Shown here piece after piece: positions 26,289-35,101 of a stretch of DNA of 64,000 nt. Source of the stretch: Methyloceanibacter sp. (lineage in GTDB: Bacteria > Pseudomonadota > Alphaproteobacteria > Rhizobiales > Methyloligellaceae). A model generated the notes under the pieces. The model saw only the letters and a list, made by a program, of their open reading frames with translations. It did no database searches and was not told the origin of the DNA. Position numbers and translations under genes: made by a program. The DNA lies in assembly GCA_014380485.1 (NCBI GenBank), contig JACMJU010000019.1, forward strand, positions 1 through 64,000. Direction: 5' to 3'. Positions within the stretch are counted from its first letter, which is position 1. Each line of letters starts with the position of its first letter.

Positions 26289-27722
26289 CTATAGATCTTC
26301 CGAGTCGTCCCCGACGAAGGCGATGCGAAGCATATTGGTGGCGCCGGGCGTTCCGAGCGGCACCCCGGCGGAGATGATGACGCGCTGACCGGGAAGCGCG
26401 AAACCTTCTTGATAGGCGATGCGGCAAGCCTTGGCGACCATGTCGTCGAGGTCGCGGGGGTCGTCGGTGAGCACGCAGTGCAAGCCCCACACCAGAGCGA
26501 GCTTGCGCCCGGTGGCGGGGATCGGCGTCAAGGCGATGATGGGCTGCTGTGGGCGCTCGCGGGCGGCGCGCAAGCTGGTCGCGCCGGAGGCCGTGTAACA
26601 AATAATGGCGGCGAGGTTGAGGGTCTCGGCCACGGTGCGGGCGGCGGCCGAAATCGCGTCGGCGCCGGTCGCTTCAGGGCCGATGCGCTGGGCGTGGATG
26701 ATCGCGTCGTAAAGGGGATCGCGCTCGACCTCTATGGCGACACGATCCATGGTTGCCACCGCCTCGACCGGGTATTTACCGACCGCCGACTCGGCCGACA
26801 GCATCACCGCATCGGCACCTTCGAACACGGCAGTGGCGACGTCGGAAACCTCGGCCCTGGTCGGGTGGGGCGCGAAGATCATCGATTCGAGCATCTGCGT
26901 GGCGACCACCACCGGCTTGCCGGCGTTGCGCGCGGCGCGGGTGATCTGCTTTTGAAGGCCCGGGACCTTCTCCACCGGCATCTCCACGCCGAGATCGCCG
27001 CGCGCCACCATGATGGCGTCGGCGAGTTCGATGATCTCCTCGAGGTGATTGAGCGCGGACGGCTTCTCGATCTTGGCCATGATCGAGGAGCGGCCGCGGG
27101 AAAGCTTGCGTGCTTCGGCGATATCCTCGCCGCGTTGCACGAAAGACAGCGCGATCCAGGAGACGCCGAGCGACATGGCGAAGTCCACGTCGGCGCGGTC
27201 CTTCTCGGTCATGGCGCCGAAGGGAAGCACGGTATCGGGAAGGCTGATGCCCTTGCGGCTGCCGAGCAGGCCGCTGGTCATCACCTCGGCGTCGATGCGG
27301 ACGTCGCTGGCCTCGACGATGCGAAGCCTGAATTTGCCGTCGTCGAGGAGCAGCGTGTGACCGGGCTCGACGGCCTGAAAGATTTCCGGATGCGGCAGAT
27401 GCACGCGGCCCAGGCCGCCGACCGATTCGCGGCGGACGAAGCTCACCACGTCGCCCTCGGTCAATCTGATCCCGCCCGACTCGAACTTGCCGATGCGGAG
27501 CTTGGGCCCCTGGAGGTCGACCAGGATGCCGATAGGCCGGGAGAACTCGGTCTCGAGCCTGCGGACGGCGTCGTGAATGTCGCGCAGCCCGTCATGCGTG
27601 GCGTGGCTCATGTTCACGCGGAACACGTCGGCGCCCGCCTCGAATAGGCGCCGCATCGTTTCTTCGTTATTGGAGGCAGGACCGAGCGTGGCGACGATCT
27701 TGACCCGGCGATTTCGCCTCAT
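26289..27722 (-). CDS. pyk: Pyruvate kinase
   Basis: RRNRRVKIVATLGPASNNEETMRRLFEAGADVFRVNMSHATHDG ... IMVARGDLGVEMPVEKVPGLQKQI ... AVMLSAESAVGKYPVEAV. Confidence 0.97.
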   Translation of the reverse strand: MRRNRRVKIVATLGPASNNEETMRRLFEAGADVFRVNMSHATHDGLRDIHDAVRRLETEFSRPIGILVDLQGPKLRIGKFESGGIRLTEGDVVSFVRRESVGGLGRVHLPHPEIFQAVEPGHTLLLDDGKFRLRIVEASDVRIDAEVMTSGLLGSRKGISLPDTVLPFGAMTEKDRADVDFAMSLGVSWIALSFVQRGEDIAEARKLSRGRSSIMAKIEKPSALNHLEEIIELADAIMVARGDLGVEMPVEKVPGLQKQITRAARNAGKPVVVATQMLESMIFAPHPTRAEVSDVATAVFEGADAVMLSAESAVGKYPVEAVATMDRVAIEVERDPLYDAIIHAQRIGPEATGADAISAAARTVAETLNLAAIICYTASGATSLRAARERPQQPIIALTPIPATGRKLALVWGLHCVLTDDPRDLDDMVAKACRIAYQEGFALPGQRVIISAGVPLGTPGATNMLRIAFVGDDSEDL

Positions 27723-28213
27723 TGGGACTTCGCTTCGCCCTCTGGATCGGTGAGGCTGACCGCCCAGTCCCGTTCCTCGCCGGTATCGACCTCGAAGAAA
27801 CCGGTGCGCTTATAGCCGCGCTTCACGCAGTCCTTGGTATCGCGGATCGTGAACGCCTTGTCGTCGGTGCACATGTAAAGAGTGCCGGCCCATTCTCCGC
27901 CGCGGTCGTAATCGACGGCGTGGATGTAATAGAACCGGCCGATTAACACGCCCTTGAGCAAGGTCTCGCAGGTGTGGGAGGCGATGTTCCACCAGCCCTC
28001 GGTCGCCCAGCCTTCGGCGTCCTTGTAGCCGATCGCAACGCCGACCCGGCTTGCCGTGGTGTTGCAGAGCTTGAGATCGGCGCGGGCGGGCGTTGCGCCA
28101 AGGAAGGCGAGGAGGGCCACCAAGAAACAGAGGCGCGAGCCTCGCCCCCGGGCAAAGGGAGCGGCCAGGGGGACCTTGCCGGCGGTCCGGATCGAGTTAA
28201 GACCAAGCATCAT
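27719..28213 (-). CDS. DUF1036 exported protein
   Basis: ADLKLCNTTASRVGVAIGYKDAEGWATEGWWNIASHTCETLLKGVLIGRFYYIHAVDYDRGGEWAG. Confidence 0.92.
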   Translation of the reverse strand: MMLGLNSIRTAGKVPLAAPFARGRGSRLCFLVALLAFLGATPARADLKLCNTTASRVGVAIGYKDAEGWATEGWWNIASHTCETLLKGVLIGRFYYIHAVDYDRGGEWAGTLYMCTDDKAFTIRDTKDCVKRGYKRTGFFEVDTGEERDWAVSLTDPEGEAKSQ

Positions 28214-28340
28214 CCCGCTAGCAGCCCGCCCATTAAAGAATACCGAAGGGTAGCACCGAATTGGTTGCGTTTCTCTCACCAGGGCGCCGATTATAGTGCC
28301 GCGGTTTGGCGGCGAAAGACCTGCCGAAAATCGTGGGTAA

Positions 28341-29570
28341 ATGCGTCGCAACCGGGGCCGGGATCAAGCTTTTTCTTGCCGCCGGGGAGGGGGCGCGCGA
28401 AGAAAGGGAGACGCGAAGCCTGACCGCTTGGAGCGAAGTCTGGATACTCTTCCACAAGAAGATTTGGGCACCACGCCCTACCGGAGCATCGAAGGCGACG
28501 CGCGCACGGGCCTCCTCATCGTCTGCGACCACGCGGAGAACACGATCCCGCCGGCCTATGACCGGCTCGGCCTGAAGGAACAGGACCTACATCGCCACAT
28601 TGCCTACGATCTCGGCGCTGCCGCCGTGGCCGAGCGTCTGGCCCAGGCGCTGGGTGCACCGGCGGTGCTGTCACGCTACTCGCGGCTTCTGATCGATCCC
28701 AATCGCGGCCTCGACGATCCGACGCTCGTCATGCAGATCTCCGATGGGCTCGTGGTACCGGGTAATGCCGGCCTCGACGCTGAGGCCCTCCAATCCCGGA
28801 TCGAAAATTACTACCAGCCCTACCACCAGGCGATCGAGCGCGCCGTGGATTCGGCCGTCTCGCTCGGAAAGCCGCCGGTGATCGTCTCGGTGCACAGTTT
28901 CGCTCAAGCCTGGAAAGGCGTGGGGCGGCCGTGGGCGGTCGGCGTCTTGTGGGACAAGGATCCGCGGCTCGCCATTCCTCTGCTCGAGGCTTTGCGGGCT
29001 CTTCCCGGGATCGAGGTCGGCGACAACGTTCCCTATTCCGGACAACTCAAAGGCGATACGCTCTACCGGCACGGGACCGGGCGCGGATTGGCGCATGCGC
29101 TGATCGAGCTGCGGCAGGATCTGATCCTCGGTCCGGAAGGGCAGGCCGAATGGGCCACGCGATTGGCTCAGGTTTTACGCAAGGTGCTGGACGCCGCCGG
29201 CGGCGCTCTCCATGCCATCGCGCTGCATGGCTCCTTCACCGACGAAACCAGGCGCGCGCGTGGCGAAACTGGCAGAACGGAGCGATCGGCCATGGATGAG
29301 AAGACGAAGATCGAGATCGAGGCGGCCGCCTTCCGGCGGCTGCTGAAGCATCTGCGCGGGCGGACCGATGTGCAGAATATCGACCTCATGGAGTTGGCCG
29401 GGTTTTGCCGGAATTGCCTCGCCGACTGGTGTCGCGAGGCGGCTGCCGAAAAAGGCCTTCCCCTCAGCAAGGACGAGGCGAGGGAATTGGTCTACGGCAT
29501 GACCTACGAGGGGTGGAAGGCGAAATATCAGGCCGAAGCCCCGGCGAAGCCACGCCGGCAGAGCCGATAG
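28341..29570 (+). CDS. N-formylglutamate amidohydrolase fused in frame to a DUF1244 domain (start uncertain)
   Basis: TGLLIVCDHAENTIPPAYDRLGL...LIDPNRGLDDPTLVMQISDG...VHSFAQAWKG; then MDEKTKIEIEAAAFRRLLKHLRGRTDVQNIDLMELAGFCRNCLADW in the same ORF. Confidence 0.88.
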   Translation: MRRNRGRDQAFSCRRGGGARRKGDAKPDRLERSLDTLPQEDLGTTPYRSIEGDARTGLLIVCDHAENTIPPAYDRLGLKEQDLHRHIAYDLGAAAVAERLAQALGAPAVLSRYSRLLIDPNRGLDDPTLVMQISDGLVVPGNAGLDAEALQSRIENYYQPYHQAIERAVDSAVSLGKPPVIVSVHSFAQAWKGVGRPWAVGVLWDKDPRLAIPLLEALRALPGIEVGDNVPYSGQLKGDTLYRHGTGRGLAHALIELRQDLILGPEGQAEWATRLAQVLRKVLDAAGGALHAIALHGSFTDETRRARGETGRTERSAMDEKTKIEIEAAAFRRLLKHLRGRTDVQNIDLMELAGFCRNCLADWCREAAAEKGLPLSKDEARELVYGMTYEGWKAKYQAEAPAKPRRQSR

Positions 29571-29698
29571 ATCGCGCCAGGCCCTTAAGCCGTCCGGTGC
29601 TCTGGATAAGCGGGATAAGCTGCGCGCGCAGCTTGCCGCCGCGAAAAGGCGCGCCTTAAGCTCGCCAAGTCGAATCGAAAAGCCCAGAGGTCCTGAAC

Positions 29699-29956
29699 GT
29701 GCAACTCCAGACATCAGCCAAAGACCAGCTTCGTGCCTTCGTCGCCCGCATCGAGCGGCTCGAAGAGGAAAAGGCCGCGCTCGCCGCCGATTTGCGCGAG
29801 GTCTATGCCGAGGCCAAGGGCACCGGCTTCGACGTGAAGGCGCTGAGGTCGGTGGTCCGCTTGCGCAAGCAGGACGAGAACAAGAGGCGTGAGGACGAGG
29901 CCGTACTGTCCACCTATCTCCACGCTCTCGGCATGGCCGAGGCGGAAGCGGCCTAG
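29699..29956 (+). CDS. gapR: DUF2312 nucleoid-associated protein (GapR-like)
   Basis: [75 protein letters not shown] start. Confidence 0.9.
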   Translation: MQLQTSAKDQLRAFVARIERLEEEKAALAADLREVYAEAKGTGFDVKALRSVVRLRKQDENKRREDEAVLSTYLHALGMAEAEAA

Positions 29957-29996
29957 AAATTGGCCTTGGCGTTGGCAGGTTAGGAGGCCCGCGCGC

Positions 29997-31295
29997 TTAG
30001 CGGGTGCTTTGGGCGAGCCGCGTCGGAGCCGACGTCGCCATCTCCGCATAGAAGCTTTTCACGGCCTGACCGGAGAAGCGCTGGGCCGAGGCCAAGCCCT
30101 GGTAGCCCGAGCTCGGGCGGAACGTAAAGGCGCTCGGCCGGTCCATGTCATCAAACAGGTAATCGATGTTTCCCTGCGCGGGATGGGCCAGCGGCGCCAC
30201 GGTACGGCTGTAGGTGACCGACGCATCGGTCATGAGGCCCGCAATCTCGAAGGGGACGTAGCTCAGCTCATCGGGATGGTCGTCGTCGACCTCGGGCGCG
30301 CCAACGACTTCGGCGTCCTCATAGGTGGGTGGAGCATCGGCGGGTCGGGGAGCAGCCTCCTTGGCTGACGGGCGCAAGAGACTCAAGATCGGCAACGACA
30401 TGCCGCCCACGCTGGCATAGGTGAAGAGGCGCCCGGGAGGAGGCGGCGCGCGGGGATCGTCGGCGATGTCCGCCGTGGCGGGCGTATAGGAGGCGAGCAT
30501 CGGCTGTGCCGTCTCGATTTCGGTCGCCGCATCGTGTTCCGCCTCGGCTACGACATCGACGGTCGGCTGGGTGTCGGCACGCGGCAACGGCGCGGCCGAA
30601 GCGACCATGGTCTTGCCGACCATGCCCTTGGCCATGGCAAGCTTATAGTCCTTCACGGTGATCGGCTTGCCATCGGTCGGCAGATACTTGGTCTTGCCGT
30701 CGGGGAAGAGCGCGGCGAGTTCGAGCCGCGGGACGCGCGGCCACATGCGAACATGCCCGGTATCGACATGGACGAAAGGAATGCCCGAGGTCGGGTAGTA
30801 ACCGACACCGCCGACCTCCTGCACGAGCGCGGAGTTCCGCAACGTCTTCACCGGAATATCGGGGAAGTGGATATCGGCGGCCTTGCCGAGGATGTGTTGG
30901 CTTTTCTTCGCCTGGCCGCCGCCCTTACGCCGCATCGACGCGTTGGTCGCGGCGCTCCGGTAGGCCGAAACGAGGTGGAGTGGCTGCTGCGAGCCGAGTT
31001 GCTTGTGCACCGTCCAGATCAGGTCGATCAGGGCGGGATCCATCTTGGTCTCTTGATTGGCCCGCCAATCGCGCATGAAGCTATTGATCTGTTTCAGCGC
31101 CGCCTGGTCGTACTTGCCGTCACGCTTGAAGGTGACGGTCAAGGTCTCCTTGGTGTGGATGTTGAACATGCTGAGGGTGCGCGTCTCACCGAGCGCACTG
31201 GCGCGATAGGCGGTCGCAGTACACCACGTCGCCGCGATGAGCGTGAGGCTTGCGCCCAACAGGGCGCGACGTGCGACAGTCCCCCGAATTCGCAT
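29997..31295 (-). CDS. DUF882 / YcbK-like murein endopeptidase (M15 family)
   Basis: ALGETRTLSMFNIHTKETLTVTFKRDGKYDQAALKQINSFMRDWRANQETKMDPALIDLIWTVHKQLG...SAYRSAATNASMRRKGGGQAKKSQHILGKAADIHFPDI...FVHVDTGHVRMWPR. Confidence 0.92.
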   Translation of the reverse strand: MRIRGTVARRALLGASLTLIAATWCTATAYRASALGETRTLSMFNIHTKETLTVTFKRDGKYDQAALKQINSFMRDWRANQETKMDPALIDLIWTVHKQLGSQQPLHLVSAYRSAATNASMRRKGGGQAKKSQHILGKAADIHFPDIPVKTLRNSALVQEVGGVGYYPTSGIPFVHVDTGHVRMWPRVPRLELAALFPDGKTKYLPTDGKPITVKDYKLAMAKGMVGKTMVASAAPLPRADTQPTVDVVAEAEHDAATEIETAQPMLASYTPATADIADDPRAPPPPGRLFTYASVGGMSLPILSLLRPSAKEAAPRPADAPPTYEDAEVVGAPEVDDDHPDELSYVPFEIAGLMTDASVTYSRTVAPLAHPAQGNIDYLFDDMDRPSAFTFRPSSGYQGLASAQRFSGQAVKSFYAEMATSAPTRLAQSTR

Positions 31296-31513
31296 CCCCG
31301 TCGTGAGCCTTTCCCTCGCCGGCACTCCCGATGCCAGCTCCCCGTCAAGGCGTGGGACCCCCGTAAGGCCACACACTACGCGGGCGACACTTCCCAATGC
31401 CGTCCGTTAACGTTGAGTATTAGCCAAATTGCGGGAAAAACAAGGCGAACGGCTTAACCCGACCTGGAATTTCTGGGTACAGTTAACAAGATTTCCCCAG
31501 GTTATTCACTGGC

Positions 31514-33202
31514 TTAGAGGCGCAAGGCTGCCGCCATGCGCGCATCGTGACCGTAAAGATCTCCGTAGGTTGAGGTCGAACCGTCAGGATTCACTTTAAG
31601 AGTGAAATAGGTGATGTGGACAGGAATCCGCTGTCGCAAAGGAACTTGTTGATCATAGCCGGTATCGAGGGCCGACAGCGTACGGACCCGGCTCCAGCCC
31701 TGGTCATGCTTCATGATGATCGCCGCCAACTGGTCGGGATTCTGCACCCGCATGCAACCATGGCTCTCCGCCCGCACCGGGTATGCGAAGAGATGCTTTT
31801 GCGGGGTGTCGTGCATGTAGACGTCGTGCTTGTTGGGGAAGACGAACTTCACTTGGCCGAGCACGTTGCTGGGTCCCGGCGGCTGGAAGAGTTCGAGGCT
31901 GCGGATATCGACCCGGCTCCAGTCGATCGCGCCCGGATCGATCTCCCGGCCGCCATAGCGGATGCGCAGGCCGTGGCGCTGGAACACCGCGGTGTTCCAC
32001 CCGCCCCTACGAAAGAACCAGGCGGCCTCCTGACGGAGATAGGGCCTGATCTCGTCGACCTTGATCGAGGTGGGTACGTTCCAATAGGGACCGAAGACCA
32101 CCGTCTGCATCTCATTGGAGAAGATCGGCGTCTGCGTGTGGGGCTTACCCACGACGACGCGCGTCGAATAGACCGGGCCGTCGTCCGCGACCACGCGAAG
32201 CATGAACTCGGGAATGTTGACGGTCACGTAGAATTCGCCGAGATCGTGGGGGAGCCAACGCCAACGTTCCATATTGAGGAGCACGGCCCTGATTTTCGCC
32301 GGCTCGCGCGCTTCACGCGGCTGCCTGCCGTGATTGAGCAGCCGCCTTGTACCGGCCCCGACGGCGCCATCGGGCGCGGCACCGTGAGCGAGCTGGAAGC
32401 GCCGTACCGCTTCGGCGACCTGCTCGTCGAATGTCGACTCCGCCGCCAGCGTTCCGTCCGGATTCTTGGACGGCATGTCGAGCCGTTTCCGGAGCAGCGC
32501 CACCTGCTCATGCTCGATGCCGAGTGTGAGCACGGGACCGTCGGGAATTTCGACCGCTTGCTTGGGCGTCTCGGCCTTGCCGCCGCGAAGCTCGAGCAAT
32601 TTCTGTCTCAGCGCCTCGAATTGAGGCTGATCGGGCTGAAAGCTTCTGAGATAGGCGGCGGGATCGGAGCGAATGACGATCGACTCCATCACTTCGGTCG
32701 GATTGGGCAAAACGAGCGCGGGATCGAGATTGGCAGAGAGCCGCGAAGGCGCGATCCGGCCACCGCGCGCATCGCGGGCATAGTCGAGGACGGCATAGCT
32801 GATCTTGATCTCGGCGTCGGCGAGCCACTCCGTGGCAGTTGCGTTCGTGGCATCGAACGCGTCGCCCTTGGGCAGCACATAGTCGGACGCGCGTAAGCCA
32901 TAGTCGTCGGCCTTCTCGATCTCGACGATGACGGCATTGCCACGATCGGTCACGCCGTTCTCGTCGACCCACAGCAAGCGTTGATCGGCAACCGCGTAGT
33001 ACTCGACGAGCGCGCCCCGCCCGCTTTTCTTGGCCTCGGTGGTTATCGTGAACTTGGCCGCGAGCCGGTCTTGAATCACGATGCGGATCGATTCGGTTCG
33101 GGTGATCAGCGACTGGGGCGCGTCGGGCTCGGCGGCAGAAGCCGGCCCGTCCAAGGGAGCGGCCAGAAGCAAAGTTAACGCGACACGATAAATGGGCCTC
33201 AT
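31514..33202 (-). CDS. L,D-transpeptidase (YcbB/LdtD-like)
   Basis: PG-binding-like region, VYSTRVVVGKPHTQTPIFSNEMQTVVFGPYWNVPTSIKVDEIRPYL ... HDTPQKHLFAYPVRAESHGCMRVQNPDQLA. Confidence 0.92.
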   Translation of the reverse strand: MRPIYRVALTLLLAAPLDGPASAAEPDAPQSLITRTESIRIVIQDRLAAKFTITTEAKKSGRGALVEYYAVADQRLLWVDENGVTDRGNAVIVEIEKADDYGLRASDYVLPKGDAFDATNATATEWLADAEIKISYAVLDYARDARGGRIAPSRLSANLDPALVLPNPTEVMESIVIRSDPAAYLRSFQPDQPQFEALRQKLLELRGGKAETPKQAVEIPDGPVLTLGIEHEQVALLRKRLDMPSKNPDGTLAAESTFDEQVAEAVRRFQLAHGAAPDGAVGAGTRRLLNHGRQPREAREPAKIRAVLLNMERWRWLPHDLGEFYVTVNIPEFMLRVVADDGPVYSTRVVVGKPHTQTPIFSNEMQTVVFGPYWNVPTSIKVDEIRPYLRQEAAWFFRRGGWNTAVFQRHGLRIRYGGREIDPGAIDWSRVDIRSLELFQPPGPSNVLGQVKFVFPNKHDVYMHDTPQKHLFAYPVRAESHGCMRVQNPDQLAAIIMKHDQGWSRVRTLSALDTGYDQQVPLRQRIPVHITYFTLKVNPDGSTSTYGDLYGHDARMAAALRL

Positions 33203-33340
33203 GATGCTGTGCTCCCTCAGGCCGATTCGACAGGCCAGGACCCCCACTCTAGAGCGGACCCGTGGCCCTAAACTTAACGTCCCCCAACTCCTCAACTTTC
33301 GGGCGCGCTTCAGACTTTCCTGCCAGGATCGCGGCGGCGG

Positions 33341-34837
33341 TCAGTGCACCCGGGCCTCGAGCCCGATCTCGCGCATCTTGCGATACAGAGTCGACCGGCC
33401 GATCCCGAGCCTCCGGGCGATCTCGGTCATCCGTCCCCGATAGCGGCCAAAGGCAAGCCGGATCATGTCGGCCTCGACCGCTTCGAGCGAGCGGATGTCG
33501 CCGGTATCGCTCAGCGCCGGAATGCCGATCGCATCCTTGCCGTTGGCTTGCGGCACGTTGACGGTCAACGGCGTCGCGGCGGAGCCGCCGAGCATGACGG
33601 GCCCTGCGATGCGGGGCGCCGGATCCTTCGGCGCCGGCGCAGGCGGCACCGTGACCGCATAACCCTCCACATGGGCTGCGATCTGCGGAAACTCGTTCAC
33701 CGTGAGCGTAGGCGCATCGGCCAGAACCACGGCGCGGAACACGGCGTTCTCGAGCTGGCGGATATTGCCGGGCCAACTGTAGCGCTGAAGCATGGCGACC
33801 GCGTCGGCATCGATGCCGTCGACGCGCTTGCCCTCCTCGGCGGCGAATCTGGCGATGAAGTGGCGCACGAGCTCGGGCACGTCTTCAAGCCGCATTCGCA
33901 GCGGCGGCACCCAGATGGGAAAGACGTTGAGCCGGTAATAGAGGTCCTCGCGGAAGCGGCCCTCGTTGACGAGAGCGATCAGATTCTGATTGGTCGCCGC
34001 GATCAGCCGGAAATCGACCTTGACCTTGTGCTTTGGGCCGACGGGATCGATCTCGCCGTCGTGCAGGGCGCGCTGCAACTTCATCTGGGCGTCGAGGGAC
34101 AACGCGCCGATCTCATCGAGGAAGAGCGTGCCTTGGTCGGCTTCGGCGAATTTGCCGATGCGCTTCTCGGAGGCGCCCTTCTCATGGCCGATCAGAATGC
34201 TCTCGACCAGATGCTCGGGGGTCGTCCCGCAATTCACGGTGACGAACGGCCCCGATTGGCGGGCGCTCTCGCCTTGAATGGCGCGGGCGATCAGTTCCTT
34301 ACCGACGCCCGGTTCGCCCTCGATCAGAATGGGAGTGGTCGAATTGGCGGCGCGCGTCCCAAGTTCCAGCACCCGTGTCATGACATCGCTGCCCGCAATC
34401 AAATCGGCGAAGCCGAGCTCGCCCTTGGCCGAAGCCTTGATGCGGACCAGCTCGTCCGCCAACGCCTCGATCTTGAGCGCGTTCTTGATCGAGACCTCGA
34501 GCCGCTCCGGGCTCACCGGCTTGACGACGAAGTCGACGGCGCCGGCCCGCATCGCCATGATCGCGGCGTCGATGCTGCCATGGGCCGTCTGCACGATGAA
34601 AGGCGGCTTACGCGGCAGCGCGCGCATGGCGGAGAGAACCGCGAGCCCGTCGGTACCCGGCATGATGAGGTCGAGAAGGACGAGGCAGATTTCGCCCGAG
34701 CTGTCGGCCTTGAGGGCGGCAAGTGCCGTTTCGCCGCTGTCGGCCGTGGCGACGTGGTAGCCGAACCGCTTGATGGACTCTTCGAGAATACGACGTTGAG
34801 AAGGGTCGTCATCGACGACCAGGACGCATTTGGGCAT
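33341..34837 (-). CDS. Sigma-54-dependent response regulator (NtrC family)
   Basis: Receiver CVLVVDDDPSQRRILEESIKRFGYH...; AAA+ ILIEGEPGVGKELIARAIQGESARQSGPFVTVNCGTTPEHLVESILIGHEKGA; Fis-type HTH MTEIARRLGIGRSTLYRKMREIGLE. Confidence 0.93.
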   Translation of the reverse strand: MPKCVLVVDDDPSQRRILEESIKRFGYHVATADSGETALAALKADSSGEICLVLLDLIMPGTDGLAVLSAMRALPRKPPFIVQTAHGSIDAAIMAMRAGAVDFVVKPVSPERLEVSIKNALKIEALADELVRIKASAKGELGFADLIAGSDVMTRVLELGTRAANSTTPILIEGEPGVGKELIARAIQGESARQSGPFVTVNCGTTPEHLVESILIGHEKGASEKRIGKFAEADQGTLFLDEIGALSLDAQMKLQRALHDGEIDPVGPKHKVKVDFRLIAATNQNLIALVNEGRFREDLYYRLNVFPIWVPPLRMRLEDVPELVRHFIARFAAEEGKRVDGIDADAVAMLQRYSWPGNIRQLENAVFRAVVLADAPTLTVNEFPQIAAHVEGYAVTVPPAPAPKDPAPRIAGPVMLGGSAATPLTVNVPQANGKDAIGIPALSDTGDIRSLEAVEADMIRLAFGRYRGRMTEIARRLGIGRSTLYRKMREIGLEARVH

Positions 34838-35101
34838 GACGCAGCACTCGTTACGTTACGCGACGGACTGAACAGCGGACAGGCGCCGATGCCGTGACCC
34901 CAGGCGAAGCGGGCCGTTCCTCGTGCCAAATTTGTGCGTTGGAAGGGTAAACATCCCCTTTATCTTGGTTCGATTTTGGTGAGGCTGGCGCGGTCTTACG
35001 TCCGCGAAAAGGTCGCAAACGGGTGGCCTTTGGTCCTTGCCGGGGGGCGCTGCCCCTCCCACACTATATGGCGTCAACTGCCAACGAGGTCCAAGCCAGC
35101 G

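Noticed and set aside
26409-27647. 412-aa ORF on + strand
   Set aside because: Antisense to pyk; shadow ORF with H/D/G-rich composition.
33344-34897. 517-aa ORF on + strand
   Set aside because: Antisense to the NtrC-family regulator; no recognisable domain.
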